Part shown: piece after piece, positions 17,077 through 25,639 of the stretch
How the letters are laid out: each line of letters begins with the position of its first letter
Position numbering within the stretch: position 1 is the first letter of the stretch
NCBI RefSeq assembly: GCF_001742165.1
Contig: NZ_CP016442.1
Coordinates: 2,108,001-2,172,000 of the forward strand
DNA from: Burkholderia stabilis
GTDB taxonomy: Bacteria; Pseudomonadota; Gammaproteobacteria; Burkholderiales; Burkholderiaceae
Direction: 5' to 3'
DNA length: 64,000 bases
Program-made: the position numbers and the translations under genes
The notes under the pieces: model-generated
Told to the model about the DNA's origin: nothing
Seen by the model: the letters and a program-made list of their open reading frames with translations, nothing else
The model's database searches: none

Positions 17077-17487
17077 ATGAACGCGCTCTCGATCCGGATC
17101 CTTTCCCTAGCCCTCTTCGCGGGTTTGTGCGCGACGGCCACCTACTGGGTCGTCACGCTGTCGGCCCGCGAAGCGCCGCTGCCCGCCGCCGCCGCGCGGC
17201 CGCCGATCCGCACCGAGGACGCCGCGGCGCTCTTCGGCGGTCAGCTCGACAAGAATCCCGTGCAGGACATCCACCTGTTCGGCATCCTCTCGCTCGATCG
17301 CGGTGCCGCAGCAATCGTCGGCATCGGCGGCGAACCGCCGCGCGCCGTGTCGCTCGGCGCGGACGTCACGCCCGGCGCGAAGCTCGCCGAAGTCCGCCCC
17401 CGCTCGATCATCGTCGACCGCAACGGCGCCCGCGCCGAAATCCAGCTCCCGGCGAACACGCCGCCCCCCGCGATCTACATGCGTTGA
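17077..17487 (+). CDS. gspC: Type II secretion protein GspC (short form)
   Basis: GspC joins the inner-membrane platform to the GspD secretin. The 136-residue product has an N-terminal transmembrane helix (about residues 7-28) and a homology-region domain with NPVQDIHLFGILSLDRGAAAIVGIGGEPPRAV, which contacts the secretin N0 domain. It lacks the C-terminal PDZ or coiled-coil of longer GspC proteins. It is the only gsp gene on the plus strand, divergent from gspG and convergent with gspF, as in other Burkholderia gsp clusters. Confidence 0.9.
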   Translation: MNALSIRILSLALFAGLCATATYWVVTLSAREAPLPAAAARPPIRTEDAAALFGGQLDKNPVQDIHLFGILSLDRGAAAIVGIGGEPPRAVSLGADVTPGAKLAEVRPRSIIVDRNGARAEIQLPANTPPPAIYMR

Positions 17488-17518
17488 ACGCTGGCGGCCT
17501 CGCCAACCGGTCAGGCCG

Positions 17519-18735
17519 TCACTGCACCATGTTGTTCAGCTCGATGATCGGCAGCATCACGGCCAGCACGATCACGAGCACGATGCCGCCCATCGCCAGG
17601 ATCAGCAGCGGCTCCAGCAGGCTCGTCAGGAACATCGTGCGCCGCTCGAGCTCGCGCGCCTCGCCTTCGGCCGCGCGGTCGAGCATCGTCGTCACGTCGC
17701 CGGTCGCTTCGCCCGAACGGATCAGGTGCACGAGCACCGGCGGAAACGTCTTCACGTTGTTCAGCGCGCGCGACAGCGCCGAGCCTTCGCGCACGCGCAC
17801 GATCGCGTCGTCGATGTTCGCGCGCATCGCGCGGTTCGACAGCGTCTCGCCGGCTGCCTGCAACGCGCGCAGGATCGGCACGCCGGCCGCGGTGAGGATG
17901 CCGAGCGTGCTCGCGAAACGCACCGTGTTGTAGCCGCGCACGAGCTTGCCGGCGAGCGGCGCGGTGAGCAGCCACCGGTCGAACGCGAGACGCGGGCCGG
18001 CGCGCGACAGCGTCGCCTTCACGAACCACACGATCAGCGCAACCGCGATCAGGATCGCCCACCACCAGTGCCGCACGAAATCGGACAGCGCCATCATCAC
18101 GATCGTGAGGAGCGGCAACTGCTGCTTGGTGCTCGCGAACACGTTGACGACCTGCGGCACGACGTAGCTCAGCAGGAACGTGACGATGCCGAATGCGATC
18201 AGCGTGACGATCCCGGGTACGTGAAGGCGAGCAGGATCTTCTGCTTCAGCGCGTTGCTCTGTTCGATGTAGTCGGCCAGACGCGACAGCACGAGGCCCAG
18301 CTTGCCGGTGTGTTCGCCCGCCGCGACGAGCGCGCGGTAGATCTCCGGAAAATCGCGCGGATGCTGGCCCAGCGCATTCGCGAGCGAATGGCCGCCGAGC
18401 ACCTCGGCGCGGATCGCGGCCATCAGTTCGCGAATGTAGTCGCGCTCGGACTGCTCGGTCAGCACGCCGAGCGCTTCGTCGAGCGGCAGCCCGGCGATCA
18501 GCAGGCTCGCGAGCTGGCGCGTGAGGATCGCCTGTTCACGCTGCGACAGCTTGCGGCCGAGCGAGAGCCGCTGCGAACGCGCGCCGCGCGTCGCGCTGGC
18601 AGCCGGCTCGACGACGAGCGGCGTGAGCCCTTGCGTGCGCAACTGGCCGCGTGCGGCACGCGCGCTGTCGGCATCGATGACGCCTTTCTGCGCGCGTCCC
18701 GCCGAATCGATCGCTTCGAAACGAAATGCCGGCAT
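17519..18735 (-). pseudogene. gspF: Type II secretion platform protein GspF, interrupted by a one-base frameshift
   Basis: GspF is the polytopic core of the type II inner-membrane platform (about 405 residues, two GspF domains). Here the first frame (18735 to 18199) encodes residues 1-175 correctly (MPAFRFEAIDSAGRAQKGV to LLAFTYPG) then reads SSR-stop. The second frame resumes with IVTLIAFGIVTFLLSYVVPQ and runs to 17519 (ELNNMVQ) with all remaining membrane segments. Between codon CCG at 18216-18214 and ATC at 18211-18209 there are two bases instead of three, so one base is missing at the CCCGGG. Both halves are otherwise intact: a recent mutation or a sequencing error. As given, no GspF is made. 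Confidence 0.9.
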
Positions 18736-18739
18736 CGCG

Positions 18740-20239
18740 CTATGCGCCTCCCGTCACGCGCAGCACTTCCTCGAGCGACGTCGCACCGGACGCGAGCCAG
18801 CGTTCGGCGTCGTCGCGCAGCGTGCGCATCCCTTCCGCGCGGCCGGCGGCCAGAATTTCAGCGTCGGCCGCGTTGCGGTGGATCAGCGAGCGGATCGAAT
18901 CGTCGACCAGCAACAGTTCGTATACGCCACGCCGGCCCGCGTAGCCCGAATGCCCGCACTTGTCGCAGCCGACCGGGTGCCACACGGTGCGGCCTTCCTC
19001 CTGCCGCTCTTCCTTGCAGGCGGGGCAGAGCTGGCGCACCAGGCGCTGCGCGAGCACGCCGAGCAGCGACGACGCGAGCAGATAGGGCTCGACGCCCATA
19101 TCGGTCAGACGCGTGACGGCCGAGGCCGCATCGTTCGTGTGCAGCGTCGCGAGCACGAGGTGGCCCGTCAGCGATGCCTGCACCGCGATCTGCGCGGTTT
19201 CGAGGTCGCGGATTTCGCCGATCATGATCACGTCCGGATCCTGGCGCAGGATCGAGCGCAGCGCGCGGGCGAAGGTCATCCCGATCCGCTCGTTCACCTG
19301 CGTCTGGCCGATGCCGCCGAGATCGTATTCGATCGGGTCCTCGACGGTCATGATGTTGGTCGTCGCGGTTTCGAGGCGCGACATCGACGCGTACAGCGTC
19401 GTCGTCTTGCCCGAGCCCGTCGGGCCCGTGACGAGCACGATGCCGTGCGGGCGCGCGATCAGCTTGTCGAACTGGACGAGCGTGTCGCGCCCCATCCCGA
19501 GCGCTTCGAGGTTCAGGCGCTGCGCATCCTTTTCCAGCAGACGCAGCACCGCGCGCTCGCCGTGCCCGGTCGGCAGCGTCGACACCCGCACGTCGACCGG
19601 CCGGCCGCCGACGCGCAGCGTGATGCGGCCGTCCTGCGGCAGGCGTTTCTCCGCGATGTCGAGCTGCGCCATGATCTTGATCCGCGAGATCAGTGCGCCG
19701 TGCAGCGCCTTCTTCGGACGCACGACGTCGCGCAGCGTGCCGTCGACGCGAAAGCGCACGACCGACGAATTCTCGAACGGCTCGATGTGGATGTCCGACG
19801 CCTGTTCGCGTGCCGCTTGCGTGAGCAGTGCGTTGATCATCCGGATGATCGGCGCGTCGTCTTCCGATTCGAGCAGATCCTCGACTTCCGGGATGTCCTG
19901 CATCAGGCGCGACAGGTCGACTTCGCCTTCGACCTCGCCGACCACCTGCGCGGCGCTGCCGTCATGACGCGCGTACGCCTGGTTGATCGCCTGCGCGAGC
20001 TCGTCGGCCGGCACGCGATGTACGGAAATCGAGCCGAAGTTGCGCGCGATCTCGGCGAGCGCGGCGTCGCTCGTGCGTTCGCTGATCCACACCTCGAGCG
20101 TGTCGTCGAGCTGGTGCGCGATCAGCACCTGGCCGCTCTTCGCGAAGCCGTACGGCAACAGGCGCGCGGCGATCGGCGACGGCGGCTGCCGTTCGCCCGG
20201 CGCGCCGTCGTGGGCGGAAGACGCGAGCACGTCGCTCAC
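18740..20239 (-). CDS. gspE: Type II secretion ATPase GspE
   Basis: Cytoplasmic hexameric ATPase that powers pseudopilus assembly. The 499-residue product has an N-terminal GspL-binding domain, then the core with Walker A GPTGSGKTTTLY at about residue 265, Asp boxes around EIRDLETAQIAVQASLTGH, and the tetracysteine zinc element CPAC...CDKC near residues 405-435. The start is a GTG that overlaps the gspD stop (GTGA). It precedes gspF by four bases. All catalytic motifs look intact. Confidence 0.96.
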   Translation of the reverse strand: MSDVLASSAHDGAPGERQPPSPIAARLLPYGFAKSGQVLIAHQLDDTLEVWISERTSDAALAEIARNFGSISVHRVPADELAQAINQAYARHDGSAAQVVGEVEGEVDLSRLMQDIPEVEDLLESEDDAPIIRMINALLTQAAREQASDIHIEPFENSSVVRFRVDGTLRDVVRPKKALHGALISRIKIMAQLDIAEKRLPQDGRITLRVGGRPVDVRVSTLPTGHGERAVLRLLEKDAQRLNLEALGMGRDTLVQFDKLIARPHGIVLVTGPTGSGKTTTLYASMSRLETATTNIMTVEDPIEYDLGGIGQTQVNERIGMTFARALRSILRQDPDVIMIGEIRDLETAQIAVQASLTGHLVLATLHTNDAASAVTRLTDMGVEPYLLASSLLGVLAQRLVRQLCPACKEERQEEGRTVWHPVGCDKCGHSGYAGRRGVYELLLVDDSIRSLIHRNAADAEILAAGRAEGMRTLRDDAERWLASGATSLEEVLRVTGGA

Positions 20240-22566
20240 TGCGAGGCTCCCGGCGTGGCGGTCAGCGGCTGTTGCGGCACCGCCTGCTGCGGCACGCTCT
20301 GCGGCTGCGCGGGCGTCGTCTCCGGCAGCGGCTGGGCCGGGACGGGCACGACCTGGCGCTGCACCTGCTGGCGGCGCATCTTGTCGAGGTCGAACAGGTT
20401 GCCGGCCGGCGTGCCGCCCTGGCTCGGGCCGAGCGGCATCGGCGGGACGACCGGATCGTCCTTGTCGCGGATCACGTTGTTATCCGACTTGTATGCGCCC
20501 GTCACGCCCTGGATGTAGTCGTAGCGGTTGGCCGTGACTGCCTGCGCGGTACTGCGATCGGAAATGATCACGGGGCGCAGGAACACCATCAGGTTGGTTT
20601 TCTGGCGCTGCTTCGATTCCGAACGGAACAACTGGCCGATCCACGGGATGTCGCCGAGCAGCGGCACCTTGCTGTTCGACACCTGGTAGTTGTCCTGCAT
20701 CAAACCGCCGAGCACGATGATCTCGCCGTTGTCCGCCAGGATCGTCGACTGGATCGAGCGCTTCGTGAAGGTCGGGCCGGTCTGCGCGCTCGTGGTACCG
20801 CTGACGACCGCCGAATCTTCCGTGTAGAGCTGCAGCTTCAGAATCCCGCCGTCGGTGATCTGCGGCTTCACGTGCAGCGTCAGGCCGACGTCGCGACGGT
20901 CGTAGGTATTGAACGCATTGCTCGTCGTGCCGCTCGTCAGGTTCGAATACGAACCGGTCGCGATCGGCACGTTCTGGCCGACGACGATCTTCGCTTCCTC
21001 GTTGTCGAGCGTGATCAGGTTCGGCGTCGACAGCACGTTCGCATCGCTCACGCCAGCGAAATACTGCAGCAGCGCACCGAGCCCCTGTACGCCGAACATG
21101 TTGTGCAGCCAGCCGATGTTGAGGCCCTGGTTCAGCCCCGCGATGTTGGCCGCCAGCCCAGCGGTGGCAGCCGTGCCACCGGTCGTCAGGTTGATGATGC
21201 TGTTGCCCGCCACGCTGCCGGCCGTGGCCGCCAGGTTCGTACCGCCGAGAAACTGGCCGCTCGCCACCTGCCACTGGATGCCGAGGTTGCCCTGCGTCGT
21301 CGAATTCAGCTCGACGATTAGCGCTTCGATATAGACCTGCGCACGCCGCGCGTCGAGCTGGTCGATCACCGAGCGCAGGTTCCGGTAAACCGGATCGGAC
21401 GCGGTGATGATCAGCGAGTTGGTCGCCGCATCGGCCTGGATCATCCCGCCCGGCTGGTTGTCGTCGCCCTTGTCCTTGTCGCCGCCGAGCAGGCCGGCGG
21501 TGCCGAGGCCGCCGCTGCCGGACGTGCCGCCGTACCCCCCCGACGAGGACGACGAACCGCCGAGGCCGCCCGACGGCAGCGGCGGGGTGCCGGACGAGCC
21601 GGTCGAGAAGTTGCCGCTCGACGACGAGCCGCCATTCTGGTTGAAGCTGTTCGCATCGTTGGACGACGCCGACGAGCCGCTGTCGTTGCCGCCCTTGCCG
21701 AGCATCCCGCGCAGCGTCTTCGCGAGCTTCACCGCATCGGCATTGCGCAACGGCACGACGTGCATGTTGCCGGGCACCGCGCTCGGCGCGTCGAGTTGCT
21801 GCGCGAGGCGCTTCGCGGCGGCGAGGCGCGCGCCGTTCGACGCGCGCAGCAGCAGCGAGTTGGTGCGCGGATCGGCCGTGACCGACACCTTCAGCGTCGC
21901 GTCGCTGTTGCCGATCGAGCCCGGGTCGAGCATCTTCTGCATCTGCGCGGCGAGGTCGATCGCGTTGGCGTTGCGCAGCGCTATGACCTGCACCTGCGCA
22001 CCCGCGGCGCTGTCGACACCCGCGATGATCTGCGCGATGCGACGCACGTTGTCCGCGTAGTCGGTCACGACGAGCGTGTTGTTCGCCGGGTAGGCCGTGA
22101 CCGTGTTGTTCGGCGAGATCAGCGGCCGCAGCACGGGCAGCAGGTTGTTCGCCGATTCATTGTGCAGCTCGAACACCTGCGTGATCACCTGGTCGCCGCG
22201 CGCCTGCGGCGCATTGCCGACATAGGTCGGCACGCCCTGCAGCTTCGCGTCGGCCTCGGGCACGACCTTCAGCACGCCGTGATCCTGGACGAGCGCGAAG
22301 CCCTGCATGCGCAACGCCGATTGCAGCGTCTTCAGCGCCTGGTCTTCCGGCACCGGGCGTTCGGCAACGAGGTTCAGCTGCCCCTTCACACGAGGGTCGA
22401 CGATGATGGTCTTGCCCGTCGCGGCGCCGATCGCCTTCGCGACCTGATCGATATCCGCATTGACGAAGTTGAGCGTGACCTGAGCGTAGGCTGCCTGCGA
22501 GACGATGATGCCGGCGACGATCAACGTCGTGGCAACTCGCCGCATAACGAAGCGATTTCTTGTCAT
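20236..22566 (-). CDS. gspD: Type II secretion outer-membrane secretin GspD
   Basis: Outer-membrane secretin channel. The 776-residue product has a signal peptide ending AAYA|QVTLNFVNADI, N0-N3 domains (about residues 28-375), a Gly/Ser-rich insertion in N3 (about residues 295-365), the secretin C-domain with VPLLGDIPWIGQLFR, and a Pro/Gln-rich tail. The insertion includes long Gly-Ser runs and makes the protein longer than the roughly 650-residue Enterobacterial forms. It overlaps gspE by four bases. ATG 22545 is an alternative start that also keeps the signal peptide. Confidence 0.96.
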   Translation of the reverse strand: MTRNRFVMRRVATTLIVAGIIVSQAAYAQVTLNFVNADIDQVAKAIGAATGKTIIVDPRVKGQLNLVAERPVPEDQALKTLQSALRMQGFALVQDHGVLKVVPEADAKLQGVPTYVGNAPQARGDQVITQVFELHNESANNLLPVLRPLISPNNTVTAYPANNTLVVTDYADNVRRIAQIIAGVDSAAGAQVQVIALRNANAIDLAAQMQKMLDPGSIGNSDATLKVSVTADPRTNSLLLRASNGARLAAAKRLAQQLDAPSAVPGNMHVVPLRNADAVKLAKTLRGMLGKGGNDSGSSASSNDANSFNQNGGSSSSGNFSTGSSGTPPLPSGGLGGSSSSSGGYGGTSGSGGLGTAGLLGGDKDKGDDNQPGGMIQADAATNSLIITASDPVYRNLRSVIDQLDARRAQVYIEALIVELNSTTQGNLGIQWQVASGQFLGGTNLAATAGSVAGNSIINLTTGGTAATAGLAANIAGLNQGLNIGWLHNMFGVQGLGALLQYFAGVSDANVLSTPNLITLDNEEAKIVVGQNVPIATGSYSNLTSGTTSNAFNTYDRRDVGLTLHVKPQITDGGILKLQLYTEDSAVVSGTTSAQTGPTFTKRSIQSTILADNGEIIVLGGLMQDNYQVSNSKVPLLGDIPWIGQLFRSESKQRQKTNLMVFLRPVIISDRSTAQAVTANRYDYIQGVTGAYKSDNNVIRDKDDPVVPPMPLGPSQGGTPAGNLFDLDKMRRQQVQRQVVPVPAQPLPETTPAQPQSVPQQAVPQQPLTATPGASQ

Positions 22567-22932
22567 GGATGAATGGGTCGATGCCGGCTCAGGCCACTTC
22601 CGGCGGTAGTGCTGGGATCCAAGTCCGAAAAAGGCGACATTAGCAGTTTTTCATGTCCGAAATATCACATTGATCCGAGGACTGTCTCACATACGACATG
22701 TATCCGGCGAGCCGTATGCAATATGTAAGATACTGTGTCGCTTCGACGTGTCGGCCATCGCCCCCGTATCGCGATGAATCGACACGAAAATGCGGTATAC
22801 CCGGGCTGCCGTATTTCCGCATGTCGCAATCTGACGGACTGTCGGTATGATACGGGCGACGCGTTTCCCGTCGTATTAATAACAGGCACGGGTTTTCCCG
22901 ACCTTCGCGTAATTCCTTTTCGTTTCAGCACC
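22567..22932. other. Intergenic region between divergent gspD and the lytic transglycosylase
   Basis: 366 bases of lower GC than the surroundings, with several ATGT/ACAT-rich stretches and short repeats around GTATG and CATAC. It should hold the divergent gspD and transglycosylase promoters. I see no strong sigma-70 pair, RNA gene or credible ORF; the short minus-strand frames across it lack start signals. Confidence 0.5.
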
Positions 22933-23382
22933 ATGAAAAGACGATTCGCTTCGATCGCGTTGATCGCCGCTGGCGCTTGGTTCGCCAGCGCAAACGCACG
23001 CGCGGATTGTTTCAACGAAGCGGCTAAATACCAGCAGGTCAATCCGCTGATCCTGCGCGCGATCGCGTGGCAGGAGTCGCGCAATCGGCCCGAGGCGCTG
23101 AACAAGAATACGAACGGCTCGATCGACTACGGTCTGATGCAGATCAATTCGATCCATCTGTCGACGCTGTCGCGCTACGGGATCGGCCGCGACACGCTGA
23201 TGGAACCGTGCAAGAACGTCTATATCGCCGCGTGGCATCTCAAACAGAAGATGAACCGCTACGGCAATACCTGGCAGGCCGTCGGCGCCTACCATTCCGA
23301 AACGCCGTCGCTGCGCGACAAGTACGCACGACAGATCGCCGCCATCCTGACGCAGTGGAAGCTGCTGCCGCCCGCACCATGA
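22933..23382 (+). CDS. Secreted lytic transglycosylase (IagB/VirB1-like SLT)
   Basis: Periplasmic peptidoglycan lytic transglycosylase. The 149-residue product has a signal peptide (residues 1-24, ending ANARA) and one SLT domain: catalytic Glu48 in AIAWQESRN, then YGLMQINSIH and the C-terminal VGAYHSE block. It resembles IagB/VirB1-type enzymes that open the wall for secretion machines. Being divergent from gspD, it may clear peptidoglycan for the type II secretin; that link is inferred. The frame is open to 22735 but the ATG at 22933 is the one that gives the signal peptide. Confidence 0.92.
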   Translation: MKRRFASIALIAAGAWFASANARADCFNEAAKYQQVNPLILRAIAWQESRNRPEALNKNTNGSIDYGLMQINSIHLSTLSRYGIGRDTLMEPCKNVYIAAWHLKQKMNRYGNTWQAVGAYHSETPSLRDKYARQIAAILTQWKLLPPAP

Positions 23383-23541
23383 CACCGCGCCGGGCCGCGG
23401 CCTGACGCCATGCCGGCCGGCCGGCGCGCGTTTGATGCACAATGCGGGCTCACGCCGCAATTTCGCCCGCCCGCGGGCCGATCGCGCCCCGGAAGGGGGG
23501 CCGCGGCCGCTTTTTCATCTTTTCCGTTGGTGCATACCGCA

Positions 23542-24843
23542 ATGAACCAGCCGTTGCCCGTCACCGTGCTGTCCGGCTTCCTCGGCGCCGGCAAGACCAC
23601 GCTGCTCAACCACATCCTCGCGAACCGCGCGGGCCTGAAAGTCGCCGTGATCGTCAACGATCTCGCGGCGGTCAACATCGACGCATCGCTCGTGCGTGAT
23701 GCGCAGTCGCTGTCGCACGTCGAGGAACGCCTCGTCGAAATGTCGAACGGCTGCATCTGCTGCACGCTGCGCGACGACCTGCTCATTGAGATCCGCAACC
23801 TCGCATCCGAAGGCCGCTTCGACGCGATCGTGATCGAATCGACCGGTATCGCGGAGCCGATGCCGATCGCCGAAACCTTCACGTTCGTCGACGACGACGG
23901 CGCGTCGCTGTCGAAAGTCGCGCGGCTCGACACGCTCGTCACCGTGGTCGACGCGTACAACTTCCTGCGCGACTACGGCTCCGACGACGCACTCGCGACG
24001 CGCGGCATCGCCGCGTCGGAAGACGACGACCGCACGCTCGTCGAGCTGCTGATCGAGCAGATCGAATTCTGCGACGTGCTGGTGATCAACAAGGCCGACC
24101 TCGTCAGCACCGACGAACTCGCGCGCCTGCAGCACATCCTCGCGCGGCTCAATCCGCGCGCGCACCAGGTCGTGTCGACGTTCGGCGCCGTGCCGCTCGG
24201 CGAAGTGCTCGACACCGGCCGCTTCGATTTCGACGAAGCCGCGAATGCGCCGGGCTGGCTCGCATCGCTCGATCACGATCACACGCATTGCGACGATCCC
24301 GACTGCCACGATCAGCATCATGCGCACGTGCACGGCGAAGCCGACGAATTCGGGATCGGCAATTTTGTTTACCGCGCGCGCCGGCCGTTTCACCCGGCGC
24401 GACTCTGGGCGCTGCTGCATCAGGAATGGCCCGGCGTGCTGCGCAGCAAGGGCTTCTTCTGGCTCGCGACGCGCAACGACATCGCGGGTTCGCTGTCGCA
24501 GGCGGGCGGTGTGTGCCGGCATGGCCCCGCCGGTCTCTGGTGGGCCGCGCAGGATCGCGCGGAATGGCCGGACGACGACGAGCTGCTCGGAGAAATCCGC
24601 GCGGAATGGCAGGGCGATCTCGACGATCGCGCGGTCGGCGATCGCCGGCAGGAACTCGTGCTGATCGGCATCGCGATCGACGCCGATGCATGGCGCGCGA
24701 AACTCGACGCGTGCCTGCTGACCGATGCGGAATTCGCACTCGGCGCGGCGGGATGGAGCGCGTTCGACGATCCGTTCCCGGCGTGGGATATCGATTCGCA
24801 CGACGACGACGATCACGGCGACACGCAGATCGTGCATGCGTAA
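23542..24843 (+). CDS. COG0523 (CobW/ZNG1-type) zinc-binding GTPase
   Basis: Metal-chaperone GTPase. The 433-residue product has Walker [10 protein letters not shown] (residues 12-20), the metal-binding CICC motif (residues 71-74), the GTP-specificity motif NKAD (about residue 182), and a CobW C-terminal domain from about residue 275. Between the domains lies a His/Asp/Cys-rich loop (about residues 242-270, with [13 protein letters not shown]), a probable zinc store. These are features of zinc-responsive members of COG0523. No zur or znu gene is adjacent. The ATG at 23542 is followed directly by the P-loop strand; the longer open frame upstream is not conserved. Confidence 0.92.
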   Translation: MNQPLPVTVLSGFLGAGKTTLLNHILANRAGLKVAVIVNDLAAVNIDASLVRDAQSLSHVEERLVEMSNGCICCTLRDDLLIEIRNLASEGRFDAIVIESTGIAEPMPIAETFTFVDDDGASLSKVARLDTLVTVVDAYNFLRDYGSDDALATRGIAASEDDDRTLVELLIEQIEFCDVLVINKADLVSTDELARLQHILARLNPRAHQVVSTFGAVPLGEVLDTGRFDFDEAANAPGWLASLDHDHTHCDDPDCHDQHHAHVHGEADEFGIGNFVYRARRPFHPARLWALLHQEWPGVLRSKGFFWLATRNDIAGSLSQAGGVCRHGPAGLWWAAQDRAEWPDDDELLGEIRAEWQGDLDDRAVGDRRQELVLIGIAIDADAWRAKLDACLLTDAEFALGAAGWSAFDDPFPAWDIDSHDDDDHGDTQIVHA

Positions 24844-24927
24844 CGACTCGGTAACGGCTTGTAAAAACAACCGTTAAATCTTGCAAGGGCAGCGCGGACT
24901 GTGGCGAAAATGCCGCGCGCGCCCAAC

Positions 24928-24955
24928 AAAAAACCCGCCGAAAGGCGGGTTTTTC
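24928..24955. terminator. Bidirectional rho-independent terminator between the COG0523 gene and HU
   Basis: Inverted repeat AAACCCGCC-GAAA-GGCGGGTTT with T runs on both strands, in the gap between the convergent zinc GTPase and HU genes. Loop GAAA and the U tract are canonical. On the minus strand it ends the HU message 18 bases after its stop codon. Confidence 0.9.
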
Positions 24956-24972
24956 TTGGAACAGGCGCTGGT

Positions 24973-25251
24973 TTAACGCTTGTTGACGGCGTCCTTGAAC
25001 GCCTTGCCAGCCGTGAACTTGACCGTCTTGGCTGCCGGGATCTTGATGGTTTCGCCGGTCTTCGGGTTGCGGCCCGTACGTGCTGCGCGCTTGCCCGAAC
25101 CGAAGCTGCCGAAGCCGATCAGCTGAACCGCATCACCCTTCGACACGGCCTTCTTGATGACTTCGAGCAGCGTGTCCAGCGTTTCGCCGGTTTGAGCCTT
25201 GCTGGCGCCCGTTTGGGCGGCGACGGCGTCGATCAGTTCCTGTTTGTTCAT
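24973..25251 (-). CDS. hup: DNA-binding protein HU
   Basis: Histone-like nucleoid protein that bends DNA and assists DnaA at the origin. The 92-residue product starts [20 protein letters not shown] and has the DNA-clasping arm with [22 protein letters not shown], ending in the typical [12 protein letters not shown]. Length is standard. AAGGA precedes the ATG. The lower third-position bias at several codons fits high expression. It has its own terminator and a perfect TATAAT upstream. Whether this is hupA or hupB cannot be told from one copy. Confidence 0.96.
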   Translation of the reverse strand: MNKQELIDAVAAQTGASKAQTGETLDTLLEVIKKAVSKGDAVQLIGFGSFGSGKRAARTGRNPKTGETIKIPAAKTVKFTAGKAFKDAVNKR

Positions 25252-25300
25252 TAAGGTTCCTTTATCAGGTTAGGTTGACACGAACAGCGCGAACGCGCCG

Positions 25301-25306
25301 ATTATA
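25301..25306 (-). promoter_or_regulatory. HU promoter -10 box
   Basis: On the minus strand this reads TATAAT, a perfect sigma-70 -10 box, 50 bases before the HU ATG. The -35 region (about 25324-25329, CTCGAC) is weak, as is common for growth-regulated promoters. Confidence 0.6.
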
Positions 25307-25639
25307 CGTGCGCGAACCGTGCCGTCGAGAGTCAGACTCCGACGGCACAGCGCCGAATCCTGGCCCGCGCGACGCGCCCTCCGGCTTGCCGGCGGCCACC
25401 CCGCGGTACGGCGTTGCTATGATAGCGCAGCGCAAACCCAATAACGACAAGGGTTTCAAAGATTTTCATCGGTATTTCGCCGAATGAATCGTCGATTGCC
25501 CGTTTTTTGACCTGCGCCAACCGGACAGGGTACGCAGCGCGGTCCGCCCATGCGCCGCCCCGTTGGATTTTTCCAACGGCCGACCGGGCACCCCCGCGCA
25601 ATCCCTTGCCAGGCTTGGCTGCCACGTTTTTTGTTTCGC

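Noticed and set aside
23515..24870. A 451-codon minus-strand frame opposite the zinc GTPase
   Set aside because: Antisense shadow of a gene with clear P-loop and CICC motifs; no family resemblance.
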